Positions 41,638 to 49,430 are shown, numbered from the stretch's first letter. The stretch: 64,000 bases of DNA from JAXGRD01 sp040766105 (GCA_040766105.1 JAXGRD010000001.1:62001-126000), one strand, 5' to 3'. The notes: generated by a model not told the origin, from the letters alone. Translations and numbers: made by a program.

Positions 41638-42225
41638 ATGAAGAAGAAATTATTTGTATTATTGTTTGCAGTTGTCATGGTATTTGCCTTGACTGCCTGC
41701 GGCGGCGGCAGTGGCGGTGACGGCGGCAGCGATGCAGATGTTACCGAAGAAAAGGGAATCATCAGTCTGGATCTTGCTGGAGATTTCCTACACGATGAAG
41801 AGTATGTGGTACCCGATACTGCCTTAGCCGGCATCGGCCTCTACTGTGACTCGGAAAGTGAATACCACACCAATTCCTTCCGTCCCGCCTTCCTGGTGGG
41901 TACTACTACCTATCTTCCCGAGAACTATGTAGATGGTGAAGTGCAGACATTCCACAGCTACGTCTATGCGGAGAATAAGCAGGTGGAAGATATTACTGTA
42001 GGCGGCATGGAAGGAAAGATGGCAACTTACGAGGAAAAAGGCGAAATGCGAAAGATGATTGCCGTTGTAGGAGAGCCCGATGATTATGGAGAAGCTCTTA
42101 CCTTACAAATCATCGTATCCAGTGGCAACTATCCTATGGCAGCTGACGAAGACGTCATGACCATTGTCAACAGCGTAAAGGTCGACCAAGATGCTGCAAA
42201 AGAAGCTATGGAAAGCGAAGAATAA
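41638..42225 (+). CDS. Lipoprotein of unknown function
   Basis: A 195-residue predicted lipoprotein. The signal has KKK, a hydrophobic stretch and the lipobox LTAC at about residues 18-21; the mature protein starts CGGG and a Gly/Ser/Asp spacer. The body (about 38-185) is a soluble beta-rich domain with 'PAFLVGTTTYLPENYVDG' and 'GGMEGKMATYEEKGE', an arrangement like small PsbP/DUF4352-type surface domains, but no family is recognised with certainty. The start at 41638 is chosen since it gives a proper signal peptide with GAGAGG upstream. It has its own promoter and terminator. Confidence 0.8.
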   Translation: MKKKLFVLLFAVVMVFALTACGGGSGGDGGSDADVTEEKGIISLDLAGDFLHDEEYVVPDTALAGIGLYCDSESEYHTNSFRPAFLVGTTTYLPENYVDGEVQTFHSYVYAENKQVEDITVGGMEGKMATYEEKGEMRKMIAVVGEPDDYGEALTLQIIVSSGNYPMAADEDVMTIVNSVKVDQDAAKEAMESEE

Positions 42226-42240
42226 TCCAATATCACCCTG

Positions 42241-42277
42241 AGAGGTTGCTTCTGCGGAAGCAGCCTCTTTTATTTTT
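42241..42277 (+). terminator. Rho-independent terminator of the lipoprotein gene
   Basis: AGAGGTTGCTTC (42241-42252) pairs with GAAGCAGCCTCT (42257-42268), with one G-T pair, and is followed by TTTATTTTTTG. Confidence 0.9.
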
Positions 42278-42338
42278 TGTATCAGTCTTATGGCAAATGT
42301 GATATAATTGTAGAATTGAGATAGGAAGGAGGAAGTTT

Positions 42339-42830
42339 ATGAAGACAAGAAAGAACTTGATTGTTTACTATTCACGCACCGGAACTTCGGAAGTGCTGGC
42401 AAAAATCCTTCGTGAAAAACTCGCATGCGATATGGATCGTATCGATTACGAAGTGGCAAGAGAAAAAGTTTCCTTTGTTGCTGCCGGTTGGGAAGCCGTT
42501 CGCAGAGCAGTGAAACCCATTAAAGGCAATGCACATAAACCGGAAAATTATGACAGAGTATTCTTCGTTACCCCGGTCTGGGCAAACGGACTGTCTACAC
42601 CCATTCGCAGCTATATGGTTGCCAACAGGGACAAAATCGACTCCTATTCGTTACTGACTACCAGCGGCGGGAACGCCCTGACAAAAGTTCGCAAAGATGC
42701 AAGAGCCGCTATGAAAAAAGCGCCGGAAGCATCGGTAGAGTTTAAATCCGAAGATCTGAAGCAAGGGGAATACGATCTAAGCAAGCTCTTCAAGCAATTT
42801 AAAGATGACACACCTCCCGAGGAAGAATAA
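42339..42830 (+). CDS. Flavodoxin-like protein
   Basis: A 163-residue flavodoxin-family protein. The N-terminal 'LIVYYSRTGTSEVLAKIL' is the FMN phosphate loop, and 'VFFVTPVWANGLSTPIRSYM' and 'TTSGGNALTKVRKDA' are the other two flavin-binding loops. The last 20 residues are acidic. It may act as an electron carrier or a WrbA-like quinone reductase; the sequence does not decide. The start at 42339 has GGAAGGAGG upstream; a TATAAT lies at about 42302-42307. It is followed by a bidirectional terminator shared with the convergent Rrf2 gene. Confidence 0.88.
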   Translation: MKTRKNLIVYYSRTGTSEVLAKILREKLACDMDRIDYEVAREKVSFVAAGWEAVRRAVKPIKGNAHKPENYDRVFFVTPVWANGLSTPIRSYMVANRDKIDSYSLLTTSGGNALTKVRKDARAAMKKAPEASVEFKSEDLKQGEYDLSKLFKQFKDDTPPEEE

Positions 42831-42846
42831 AGGGATACAGAGATAA

Positions 42847-42874
42847 AAAGACCTTCGGCATGCCGAAGGTCTTT
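42847..42874. terminator. Bidirectional terminator between flavodoxin and Rrf2 genes
   Basis: AAAGACCTTCGGCA / TGCCGAAGGTCTTT is a 28-bp perfect palindrome between convergent genes, with A/T-rich flanks on both sides. Confidence 0.88.
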
Positions 42875-42885
42875 ATGATTTTTGG

Positions 42886-43392
42886 TTATGGACCTTTACC
42901 AATCTTAAACCAATCCATCATTTCTTGCTTTGCTTCTTCTCCCAATTTTTTGTTATACACTTCATCATATAGCCAAGCCAATGTCTTTCCATCCAAATAT
43001 TTTTTCATTTCGCTTTCTGCTTCCAGCATCACCACATGAATGAGACAGGGGCATTTTGTATATGCGTCAGGTAAGCCCTCTTTATCCAAAAGGATATTAT
43101 TCCGTCTTATTTCTGCACACTGAAAAAAGGGTTCCTTTCCCTCCACAGCTTCGACAACATTGCAAAATGTTATTTCCTCCGCTTTGCGCGCAAGAGCAAA
43201 GCCCCCTTTTACCCCAGGGACAGATTTTACAATTTCGTCCTTGCTCAACTTGGTATAAATCTTTGAGAGGTAGGTTTCAGATATACCTTGAAAGGTTGCC
43301 AAGTCTTTAATGCTCACTGAACTGCCTTCATCTAAATCAACCATATATAATAGGCAATGTAAGGCGTATTCTACGCCAACCGATAGTTTCAT
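42886..43392 (-). CDS. Rrf2-family transcriptional regulator
   Basis: A 168-residue Rrf2-type regulator. The N-terminal winged helix has 'LSVGVEYALHCLLYM' and 'SETYLSKIYTKLSKDEIVKS', with the 'GGFALARKAEEIT' wing. Three Cys lie in the sensor segment (C92, C114, C116), at the place where IscR and NsrR bind an Fe-S cluster, but with wider and uneven spacing; cluster binding or thiol sensing is plausible. The start at 43392 has AAAGGAG upstream and gives the family's usual N-terminus. It is divergent from an FMN-binding protein gene with back-to-back promoters, which suggests it controls that gene. Confidence 0.9.
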   Translation of the reverse strand: MKLSVGVEYALHCLLYMVDLDEGSSVSIKDLATFQGISETYLSKIYTKLSKDEIVKSVPGVKGGFALARKAEEITFCNVVEAVEGKEPFFQCAEIRRNNILLDKEGLPDAYTKCPCLIHVVMLEAESEMKKYLDGKTLAWLYDEVYNKKLGEEAKQEMMDWFKIGKGP

Positions 43393-43424
43393 TGTAGTTA
43401 CACTCCTTTGTCTGTTCATTTTCA

Positions 43425-43453
43425 ATAGTATCTTATTATTTTCTTACAATCAA
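43425..43453 (-). promoter_or_regulatory. Promoter of the Rrf2 gene
   Basis: On the minus strand TTGATT (43453-43448), 17-bp spacer, TACTAT (43430-43425), 33 nt before the start at 43392. Confidence 0.7.
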
Positions 43454-43477
43454 CATATTAATCTACCACCTTTTTTC

Positions 43478-43506
43478 TTGACTTCTCTGCAATTCTGCTA
43501 TATTCT
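43478..43506 (+). promoter_or_regulatory. Promoter of the FMN-binding protein gene
   Basis: TTGACT (43478-43483), 17-bp spacer, TATTCT (43501-43506), 55 nt before the ATG. It lies 25 bp from the divergent Rrf2 promoter. Confidence 0.75.
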
Positions 43507-43561
43507 AATCGCGACAACCATTATCGTCAATACATAATATCGAAATAAAGGAGGAACTACT

Positions 43562-43936
43562 ATGTTCACAGAAAAATTTTATGAAGTGCTAAAAAATGAA
43601 GGGGTTGTTGCTATTGTATCATGGGGAACATCAGAACCACATGTCACAAATACTTGGAACTCCTATTTGGTTGTAAAGGATAACGATAAGATTCTAATAC
43701 CCGCAGCAGGAATGCATAGCACCGAGAGTGATGTCAATGAAAATAACCAGGTAAAAGTTACATTGGGCAGCAGAAATGTTGTTGGCTTTAATGATTACCA
43801 AGGAACCGGATTCCGGCTTGAAGGTACTGCGCGATCCATCGAGTCCGGCACCGACTTTGATATGATGAAAGAAAAATTCCCCTTTTTGAACAGGGTTTTG
43901 GAAGTAACCGCCGTATCAGTAAAACAACTGCTTTAG
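43562..43936 (+). CDS. FMN-binding split-barrel protein (PNPOx-like)
   Basis: A 124-residue flavin-binding split-barrel protein that strongly resembles, from recall, the small FMN-binding protein of Desulfovibrio vulgaris (122 residues). Shared stretches include 'FYEVLKNEGVVAIVSWG', 'NTWNSYLVV', 'PAAGMHSTESDVN' and 'KVTLGSRNVVGF'. Its role in vivo is uncertain; a redox or flavin store/electron carrier function has been proposed for this group. The start has GGAGGA 7 nt upstream. It diverges from an Rrf2-family regulator, which suggests redox- or NO-responsive control (inference). Confidence 0.88.
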   Translation: MFTEKFYEVLKNEGVVAIVSWGTSEPHVTNTWNSYLVVKDNDKILIPAAGMHSTESDVNENNQVKVTLGSRNVVGFNDYQGTGFRLEGTARSIESGTDFDMMKEKFPFLNRVLEVTAVSVKQLL

Positions 43937-44254
43937 TCTTTATGGACCAATATGCTCGTTCTCCTCTTTTGGACTTGGGCAAGTTTACATAATGTTTTTG
44001 CATCGTTTTTTATGGTTATATCAAATGTTGTCTTTTTGATGCTTTTGAGAGGGTATTGCCACCATGTATTCTAAATAGAGATTCTCAAGTTGAGATTCAT
44101 CTATGGCAACTTCCAAAATTTCTTCTCTAACCCTTTCTAATCCTGTATTCAGTTTACATAATGATAAATCATCTGATGCGATGTTGTCTTTTAGATCTGT
44201 TTCGAAGCAAAAAGACAACATTTTCAGATGACAAACCTTTCAACCATCCCCACT
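43937..44254. other. Intergenic region with duplicated, decayed sequence
   Basis: AGTTTACATAATG occurs at 43982-43994 and 44151-44163, and ATGTTGTCTTTT at 44025-44036 and 44181-44192, giving two degenerate copies of one segment about 160 bp apart. A third ATGTTGTCTTTT in inverse orientation (about 44210-44221) makes a 15-bp perfect inverted repeat with 44024-44038 (44208-44222). On the minus strand a 66-codon frame (44221-44021) covers this area ('DDLSLCKLNTGL'), and a similar fragment ('NDAKTLCKLAQV') follows it in another phase. These look like remains of one gene or of a small repeat element; no function is assigned. Confidence 0.5.
44024..44222. repeat. 199-bp segment bounded by a 15-bp perfect inverted repeat
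   Basis: AATGTTGTCTTTTTG at 44024-44038 is the exact inverse complement of CAAAAAGACAACATT at 44208-44222. The arrangement is MITE-like in size, but no target duplication was found. Confidence 0.55.
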
Positions 44255-44287
44255 AAAAAAGACCCTCGATTTCTCGAAGGTCTTTTT
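44255..44287 (-). terminator. Rho-independent terminator of the first G5-NlpC gene
   Basis: On the minus strand AAAAAGACC and TCGA arms (44287-44272) pair with TCGA and GGTCTTTTTT (44269-44255) with one internal mismatch, and the stem ends in a T run; it lies 10 nt after the stop at 44297. Confidence 0.85.
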
Positions 44288-44296
44288 GATTTCCTA

Positions 44297-45391
44297 TTAC
44301 AGTACGCGTCTTACGGTCAGGATTGTGTTGTAGGTAGCATCGCTTACCTGTATGCCCCTGCCGTATCCGTTGGCGTGGACTACCTTGCCACCGCCCATGT
44401 AGAGAGCAACGTGTCCGCTGTAGCAGATCAGGTCTCCCGGCTGTGCCTGGCTGTAGGATACGCCCACTCCGCAGCTTCTCTGTGCGTAGGATGAATGGGG
44501 AAGGGATACGCCGAAGTTTGCATATACCGCCTGTGTAAATCCGGAGCAGTCGATGCCGCTGGTCAAGCTGGTTCCGCCGTATACGTAAGGTGTTCCCAGG
44601 AACTGAAGTCCGTAATCTACAACCGCATTACCTGTAGCGGAGTACGTAGGTCTGCTCACCGGCTGGGGTGCAGCTGTAGGAGCTGAGCTCGAGGAGGAAG
44701 AAGAGCTTGTTGCCACAGGGGCTGGCGCTGCTTCCGGCTCGGGTACGTTTGTTCCTACCAATTCAATCTTTGTGACCGGCTTCTTCACTACGGTGGAGCT
44801 GATTACTTTTCGGGATACTTCCTTACCGTTAACCATCTCTACTTCGTAGACGACTTCTTTGACACCGGGCTTTCCGGCCTTCTGAACTTTGGTTTCACCC
44901 TTGTCCATGTCGTCGGTTTCAACCGCTTCCGCTTCATAAGGAATTGCTTCTTCTTCCGTTACCACGTTCATGGTGCCTACCTGGATAAGATCTTGGTTGT
45001 TCTTATTCATGTCCACAACGTAGCTTACGGCTTCCGGTGTATTCATCACAACCGGATGGGTTGTGGTATCATCGAACTGATATCGTTCAATGGTGATGTT
45101 ATCGTTGATATCAGCAGTCTGCTGATTGATGACTCCCGTTGCATATTCTGTACGAAGCCCTGTCAGTACATCTTCGCCGGCCTCTCTGGACTCAACGACG
45201 ACGACTTCCTGTCCGGCTACCTTTACGACCCAAGGTTCAGACACTTTTTCTCCCGTAGCATATACTGCGTATGGCTTTGCAACTACCAGTAGTCCGAAGA
45301 CCATTGCTACGATGAATATCACTGACACGCATATTCCCAACTTCACCTGGCCGCTGGTCGTTGAGGCGTGTCTCTTACAGATTTCTAACAT
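44297..45391 (-). CDS. G5-domain NlpC/P60 cell-wall endopeptidase (paralogue A)
   Basis: A 364-residue exported or membrane-anchored wall hydrolase. One hydrophobic segment (about 18-40) follows a short basic N-terminus with no obvious cleavage site. A linker region with 'EKVSEPWVVKVAGQEVVVV' and a variable stretch precede a G5 domain (about 145-215, ending 'TVVKKPVTKIELVG'), thought to bind wall sugars. A Ser/Ala/Pro-rich spacer leads to a C-terminal NlpC/P60 domain with Cys282 in DCSGFT, His327 in SGHVALYMG and His339. It is closely similar to the next upstream gene over the whole length, so the pair arose by tandem duplication. It has its own promoter and terminator. Confidence 0.93.
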   Translation of the reverse strand: MLEICKRHASTTSGQVKLGICVSVIFIVAMVFGLLVVAKPYAVYATGEKVSEPWVVKVAGQEVVVVESREAGEDVLTGLRTEYATGVINQQTADINDNITIERYQFDDTTTHPVVMNTPEAVSYVVDMNKNNQDLIQVGTMNVVTEEEAIPYEAEAVETDDMDKGETKVQKAGKPGVKEVVYEVEMVNGKEVSRKVISSTVVKKPVTKIELVGTNVPEPEAAPAPVATSSSSSSSSAPTAAPQPVSRPTYSATGNAVVDYGLQFLGTPYVYGGTSLTSGIDCSGFTQAVYANFGVSLPHSSYAQRSCGVGVSYSQAQPGDLICYSGHVALYMGGGKVVHANGYGRGIQVSDATYNTILTVRRVL

Positions 45392-45432
45392 TTAAGGTTC
45401 TCCTTTTCTCCGTTGTTCTTGCCAACATGCTT

Positions 45433-45461
45433 ATAATATAGGAGGAAAAAGTTGCCGTCAA
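45433..45461 (-). promoter_or_regulatory. Promoter of G5-NlpC paralogue A
   Basis: On the minus strand TTGACG (45461-45456), 17-bp spacer, TATTAT (45438-45433), 42 nt before the start. The region further upstream (TGTGAAGATG then TTTCGTTGAC) matches that of paralogue B. Confidence 0.75.
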
Positions 45462-45544
45462 CGAAAGCAAAGGCATCTTCACACAACTTTCACTTTTCCA
45501 ATTTTCCGTTGAAATTCCAATGTTTCTTATGTGAAAACCAAGAA

Positions 45545-45576
45545 CACCCTTCTTCAAATTACTCTGAAAAAGGGTG
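45545..45576 (-). terminator. Terminator-like hairpin after G5-NlpC paralogue B
   Basis: CACCCTT and TTCA (45545-45556) pair with TGAA and AAGGGTG (45565-45576) with one internal mismatch. It lies 26 nt after the stop at 45602; the T tract on the minus strand is weak. Confidence 0.6.
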
Positions 45577-45601
45577 CCAATTTTTTGATATATTACGGTT
45601 C

Positions 45602-46717
45602 TTAGATCACTCTTCTGAATGTGTGAGCTCCCCAGCTGACGGTTCCAATTTTGATTCCGCCACTCGGTGTGCTGGCATGTACCATCTGTCCGCCACCGAT
45701 GTAGATTCCTACGTGATATCCGTAGCAAACCAGATCTCCGGGCTGTGCCTGGCTGGCAGGTACTGCGACTCCAACGCCGCCCTGTGCAGATGCGACTCTG
45801 GGAAGAGATACGCCGAACTGTGCATATACGGACTGTGTGAATCCGGAACAATCTGCTCCGTTTGTCAAGCTGGTTCCGCCGGATACATAGGGGTTACCTA
45901 CGAACTGACAGGCAAAGCTTGCGACTGCCGATCCATTCTTGGAAGAAGGAACGGTGTAGGATGCGGATCCACCGGAGCTTCCGGAAGAACTGCCGGAACT
46001 GGTTGCGCTATAGCTACCGCTATTTCCGGAGGACGTGCCGCCGCTGCTTACGGTTGCAACTTCTTCAACCTTTGTACCTTCGTAGATGACCTTTGTTACA
46101 GGCTTCTTTACTACGGTGGTGCTCAGTTTTACCTTGGATACTTCTTTACCGTTGATCATTGTCACTTCACTTACAACGGTGTTGGATCCCTTTTGACCTG
46201 CCTTGTGCGTCTTGCTTTCGCCCACATACAAATCGTCGGTTTCTACTGTTTCTACCTCAAAGGGTACTTCTACTGTTTCTTTTACGGTTTTCTTGGTTTC
46301 AACGGCTACCGGAGTAGTTGCTCCGGATGCGTTCATATCTGTGATATGATCTACCGCATCTTCTGTGGTCATGACCACCGGATGAGTAGTCTTGTCATCA
46401 AACTGGTACTTCTCAACAGCAACGGTGTCCCCAATGGATGTTTCCTGCTGATTGGTCACGTCGGGGATGTACTCCGCCTTGACGCCGGCGATGACAGCTT
46501 CTCCGGATTCCTGAGAATCCACTACCACGACTTCTTGTCCATTTACTTTGACCACCCACGGATCAGATACCTTTTCGCCGCTTGCATATACGGCATAGGG
46601 CTTGGCCACTACTAAAAGTCCGAATACCATAGCTACTATGAATATCACCGACACACACAGCCCCAGTCTCACGCGACCCTGCGCTGTATCAGTGTGTCTC
46701 TTACATATTTCCAGCAT
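45602..46717 (-). CDS. G5-domain NlpC/P60 cell-wall endopeptidase (paralogue B)
   Basis: A 371-residue protein with the same plan as paralogue A: membrane segment (about 18-40, nearly identical to A), 'EKVSDPWVVKVNGQEVVVVD', G5 domain (about 148-217, 'TVVKKPVTKVIYEG'), a Gly/Ser-rich spacer (about 222-258, in place of A's Ser/Ala/Pro spacer), and an NlpC/P60 domain with Cys290 in DCSGFT, His335 and His347. The two genes differ mostly in the spacer and the pre-G5 region, so they may act at different wall depths. The start has AAAGGAG upstream and a near-consensus promoter. Confidence 0.93.
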   Translation of the reverse strand: MLEICKRHTDTAQGRVRLGLCVSVIFIVAMVFGLLVVAKPYAVYASGEKVSDPWVVKVNGQEVVVVDSQESGEAVIAGVKAEYIPDVTNQQETSIGDTVAVEKYQFDDKTTHPVVMTTEDAVDHITDMNASGATTPVAVETKKTVKETVEVPFEVETVETDDLYVGESKTHKAGQKGSNTVVSEVTMINGKEVSKVKLSTTVVKKPVTKVIYEGTKVEEVATVSSGGTSSGNSGSYSATSSGSSSGSSGGSASYTVPSSKNGSAVASFACQFVGNPYVSGGTSLTNGADCSGFTQSVYAQFGVSLPRVASAQGGVGVAVPASQAQPGDLVCYGYHVGIYIGGGQMVHASTPSGGIKIGTVSWGAHTFRRVI

Positions 46718-46784
46718 ACTCTTTTCGTCTCCTTTTCTCTTCTTTCACCTCTTTTTTTGACGGTACTATCCTAGCACCATGCTC

Positions 46785-46813
46785 ATATTAAAAGAAGAGA
46801 AAAGATGTGTCAA
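46785..46813 (-). promoter_or_regulatory. Near-consensus promoter of G5-NlpC paralogue B
   Basis: On the minus strand TTGACA (46813-46808), 17-bp spacer, TAATAT (46790-46785), 68 nt before the start. A second GTTGAC lies 10 bp upstream of the -35 on the same strand. The -35 lies inside the terminator hairpin of the upstream flavodiiron gene. Confidence 0.85.
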
Positions 46814-46831
46814 CCGAAGTCAACACATCTT
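46802..46831 (-). terminator. Terminator of the flavodiiron gene, overlapping the next promoter
   Basis: On the minus strand AAGATGTGT (46831-46823) pairs perfectly with ACACATCTT (46810-46802) and is followed by TTCTCTTCTTTT. It sits 30 nt after the stop at 46861 and contains the -35 box of the downstream gene. Confidence 0.75.
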
Positions 46832-46860
46832 CACAAAACGTTCATAAAACTTTTTTTGGC

Positions 46861-49398
46861 CTACAGAATGGATGCCGTTTCCTTGAAAGAAAGGCCTTTT
46901 TCGTATGCTTCCAGCATCTTGGGTGCCAGTGCTTGTGCACCGATAAGAATGCCGCCGACGAACTTATCATTGACAAAGTACATCTTCTTGTAGATGCCCT
47001 TGGCCTCTTCATGTACCTCAATAGCCTTGTAGTGAACATCTTCCTTCTTGCCGTTGTCTCCAATGGCAAAGAGGTCCACGCCGAATCCGCTAAAGGCATT
47101 GGAAGGAATGACGGGGCTGTATTCCGCCTCATCTCCCGCAGCGTTGATTCCGGCAACTCGTCCCATTTCCAGGGCTTGGTTCCAGATGGCAAAGCTGACG
47201 CCGTTTACCACGGCCACATCACCTGCAACGAATACGTTGGGGTCGCTGGTCTGCATCTTTTCATCCGCTTCAATCCATCGCTCCCCTTTCAGGCCTGCAT
47301 CCACACCGATGGCGGAATTGGGTCTGATTCCTGCGGATATGGACACCATCTCAGCCGGAATGCTTCTTCCGTCGGCCAAAATCACGCTGTCTGCCGTAAC
47401 TTCCTGGATGCCGGTGCCGCACTCTACCTTTACGCCGGCTTTCTCCGCTGCCTTGCGAAGAATCTCGGAACCCTTTGCATCCAACTGGTTCTTCATGATG
47501 CCGCTGCTGATTTCTATGACCGTTACATCCTTGCCCGCTCTTGCAAACTCCCAAGCCGCTTCCAGTCCCAAGACGCCTCCGCCGATGACTGCAACAGACT
47601 TCACCTTATCAATGTTCTGTCGCACCGCTTCCGTATCGGCCAGCTTACGGATGTAGAACACGCCGTCTCTGTCGGAGCCCTTGATGGGGATCCGATTGCT
47701 CTCCGCGCCCAAGGCGTAGATCAGCTTATCGTAAGCCTTCTTCTCGCCGTTTTCCAATGTTACAGATTTGCCGGCAATATCCAATTCCTGCACCTTGGCA
47801 CCGGTGGTGATATCGATATTGTTTTCCTTATACCAGTCTTCCTGCTTGGTGAAGAAGCTGATGCCATCGGGCTCGGAAAGAATTCCCTTGGTGAGCATGG
47901 GCCTGTTGTAGCAAACCACATCTTCCTCTGTAAGGATTTCTACCGATGCCGTAGCGTTTCTTCTTCTGATTTCTTCCGCAGCCATTAAGCCGGCGATGCC
48001 GCCGCCCAAGATGAGGAACTTGTCGTTGGTATCCGACTGATAGGAAACCTCATCCATCTGAATGGGCACGAACTGATCGGGGCCGACGCCACAAACCGGA
48101 CATACTTCCGGAACGGTGGGGCTTTCAATGACTTCTCCGCAGACCAGGCACTTCCAATATTTCTTCCCGTCAGATACTTCCTCGGGGGTTGTGATTTCTC
48201 CCTTATCCACGGATAGACCAAAGCCGTATCCGAATTCATAAGCACCTTCCAATTGCGCATCCGATGGCTTAAAGGGAATACGATATCCATCGCCGTAAAC
48301 CTTCAGCCGAAGCTGCTTCAATCTTTCCACAATATGGGGAACGCCTTCTCCGCTCCATCCATAGGAACCAAAGGCGGATGCAATCTTGTTGCAGTGGGTT
48401 ACCGGGAAGATGGAAGTGGTAAGATCCCAAATTGGCTTTAATGCCTCACCGACCATGGTGGGTGTGCCAAAGAGAAGACCGTCTGCCCAGAAGATTTCGT
48501 CCATGATATCTTCCTTCTTTGTCTCCACCAAGTCGTACATGCGTACGTCGATGTCTCCGGCAGCCTTGATACCTTCTGTAATCTTCTCGCCCAACTCCTT
48601 GGTATAGCCGTATGCGGACACGTAGGGAATTACTACCGTCTTCTTCTCGTTGGGATTGGTTGCCGTTGCCCAATCTTTGTAGGCATTGATGACCTTCCAA
48701 GGATCCTCATCCAAAACCGGACCGTGTCCCGTGCAGATCATGTCGATATCCAGATCCTTGATCTTGTCGATGGCCTTCAAGACGTGGGACTTGAAGGGTC
48801 CCATAATGTTATCAAAATAATATTTCAAAGCTTTGTTGTAACCATCGTGGTCCTTCAGCTTGGAAATCACAATGCCGTCAAAGCTGTAGTGACACCCAAA
48901 GGCATCGCAGGTCACCAAGGACTTATCCTCTTCTATATAGGTGAACATGGCATCGGGCCAGTGGAGGTTGGGTGCCATGAAAAAGCGCAAGGTCTTATCC
49001 CCCAAGCTCAGGCTGTCTCCGTCCTTTACAACCACAGCGTTAAAGTCCATGTTGGTAATTTCCTTCATGAAGCGCTTCCCTGTCCCGGTACACACCAGCT
49101 TAATGGCAGGGTTCATCTCCACCATCTTGGCCACGGTTCCCGTGTGATCCGGCTCCGTGTGGCTGATGACGATGTAGTCGATGTCCTTGATATCCACCAA
49201 GGTTGCCAGCTGTTCCAAGTAGCTGTCCATGCATTTTGCCTTGGAAGCCTCAAAGAGCACGGTCTTCTCGCTGCCCTTGAGCAGGTAGGAATTGTAGGTC
49301 GTACCAAACTCCGTATCCATGATGATGTCGAATATTCTCAGGTCCGGGTCCAGAGAACCGGCCCAATAAAAATTGTTCTTTAGTTCAAGTGTTTTCAT
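46861..49398 (-). CDS. Flavodiiron protein fused to rubredoxin and NADH:rubredoxin oxidoreductase
   Basis: An 845-residue soluble O2/NO reductase that carries its own electron chain. Residues 1-250 form a metallo-beta-lactamase-like diiron domain with the ligand set H80-E82-D84-H85, H146, D165 and H225. Residues 253-400 form a flavodoxin domain ('AYGYTKELGEKI', 'GTPTMVGEAL', 'GSYGWSGEG'). Residues 414-445 form a rubredoxin domain (C417, C420, C433, C436). Residues 460-845 form a NADH:rubredoxin oxidoreductase-type FAD domain ('FLILGGGIAGLMAAEEI', 'VAVIGGGVLGLE', 'VFVAGDVA'). NADH electrons can thus go through FAD, rubredoxin and FMN to the diiron site in one chain. This is the composition I recall for class F flavodiiron proteins. 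Confidence 0.96.
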   Translation of the reverse strand: MKTLELKNNFYWAGSLDPDLRIFDIIMDTEFGTTYNSYLLKGSEKTVLFEASKAKCMDSYLEQLATLVDIKDIDYIVISHTEPDHTGTVAKMVEMNPAIKLVCTGTGKRFMKEITNMDFNAVVVKDGDSLSLGDKTLRFFMAPNLHWPDAMFTYIEEDKSLVTCDAFGCHYSFDGIVISKLKDHDGYNKALKYYFDNIMGPFKSHVLKAIDKIKDLDIDMICTGHGPVLDEDPWKVINAYKDWATATNPNEKKTVVIPYVSAYGYTKELGEKITEGIKAAGDIDVRMYDLVETKKEDIMDEIFWADGLLFGTPTMVGEALKPIWDLTTSIFPVTHCNKIASAFGSYGWSGEGVPHIVERLKQLRLKVYGDGYRIPFKPSDAQLEGAYEFGYGFGLSVDKGEITTPEEVSDGKKYWKCLVCGEVIESPTVPEVCPVCGVGPDQFVPIQMDEVSYQSDTNDKFLILGGGIAGLMAAEEIRRRNATASVEILTEEDVVCYNRPMLTKGILSEPDGISFFTKQEDWYKENNIDITTGAKVQELDIAGKSVTLENGEKKAYDKLIYALGAESNRIPIKGSDRDGVFYIRKLADTEAVRQNIDKVKSVAVIGGGVLGLEAAWEFARAGKDVTVIEISSGIMKNQLDAKGSEILRKAAEKAGVKVECGTGIQEVTADSVILADGRSIPAEMVSISAGIRPNSAIGVDAGLKGERWIEADEKMQTSDPNVFVAGDVAVVNGVSFAIWNQALEMGRVAGINAAGDEAEYSPVIPSNAFSGFGVDLFAIGDNGKKEDVHYKAIEVHEEAKGIYKKMYFVNDKFVGGILIGAQALAPKMLEAYEKGLSFKETASIL

Positions 49399-49430
49399 AA
49401 CTATCCTCCTTGATAACAGTAACTTTTTTC

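Noticed and set aside
44021..44221. Functional 66-residue gene on the minus strand
   Set aside because: No ribosome-binding site of the quality seen elsewhere, no recognised family, and its ends coincide with an inverted repeat; treated as a remnant instead.
45452..46615. 387-codon plus-strand frame with Cys/Gly-rich product
   Set aside because: Antisense to G5-NlpC paralogue B. The repetitive Cys/Gly pattern comes from the complementary reading of the Gly/Ser spacer.
46807..47988. 393-codon plus-strand frame
   Set aside because: Antisense to the flavodiiron fusion; no homology-like motif seen.
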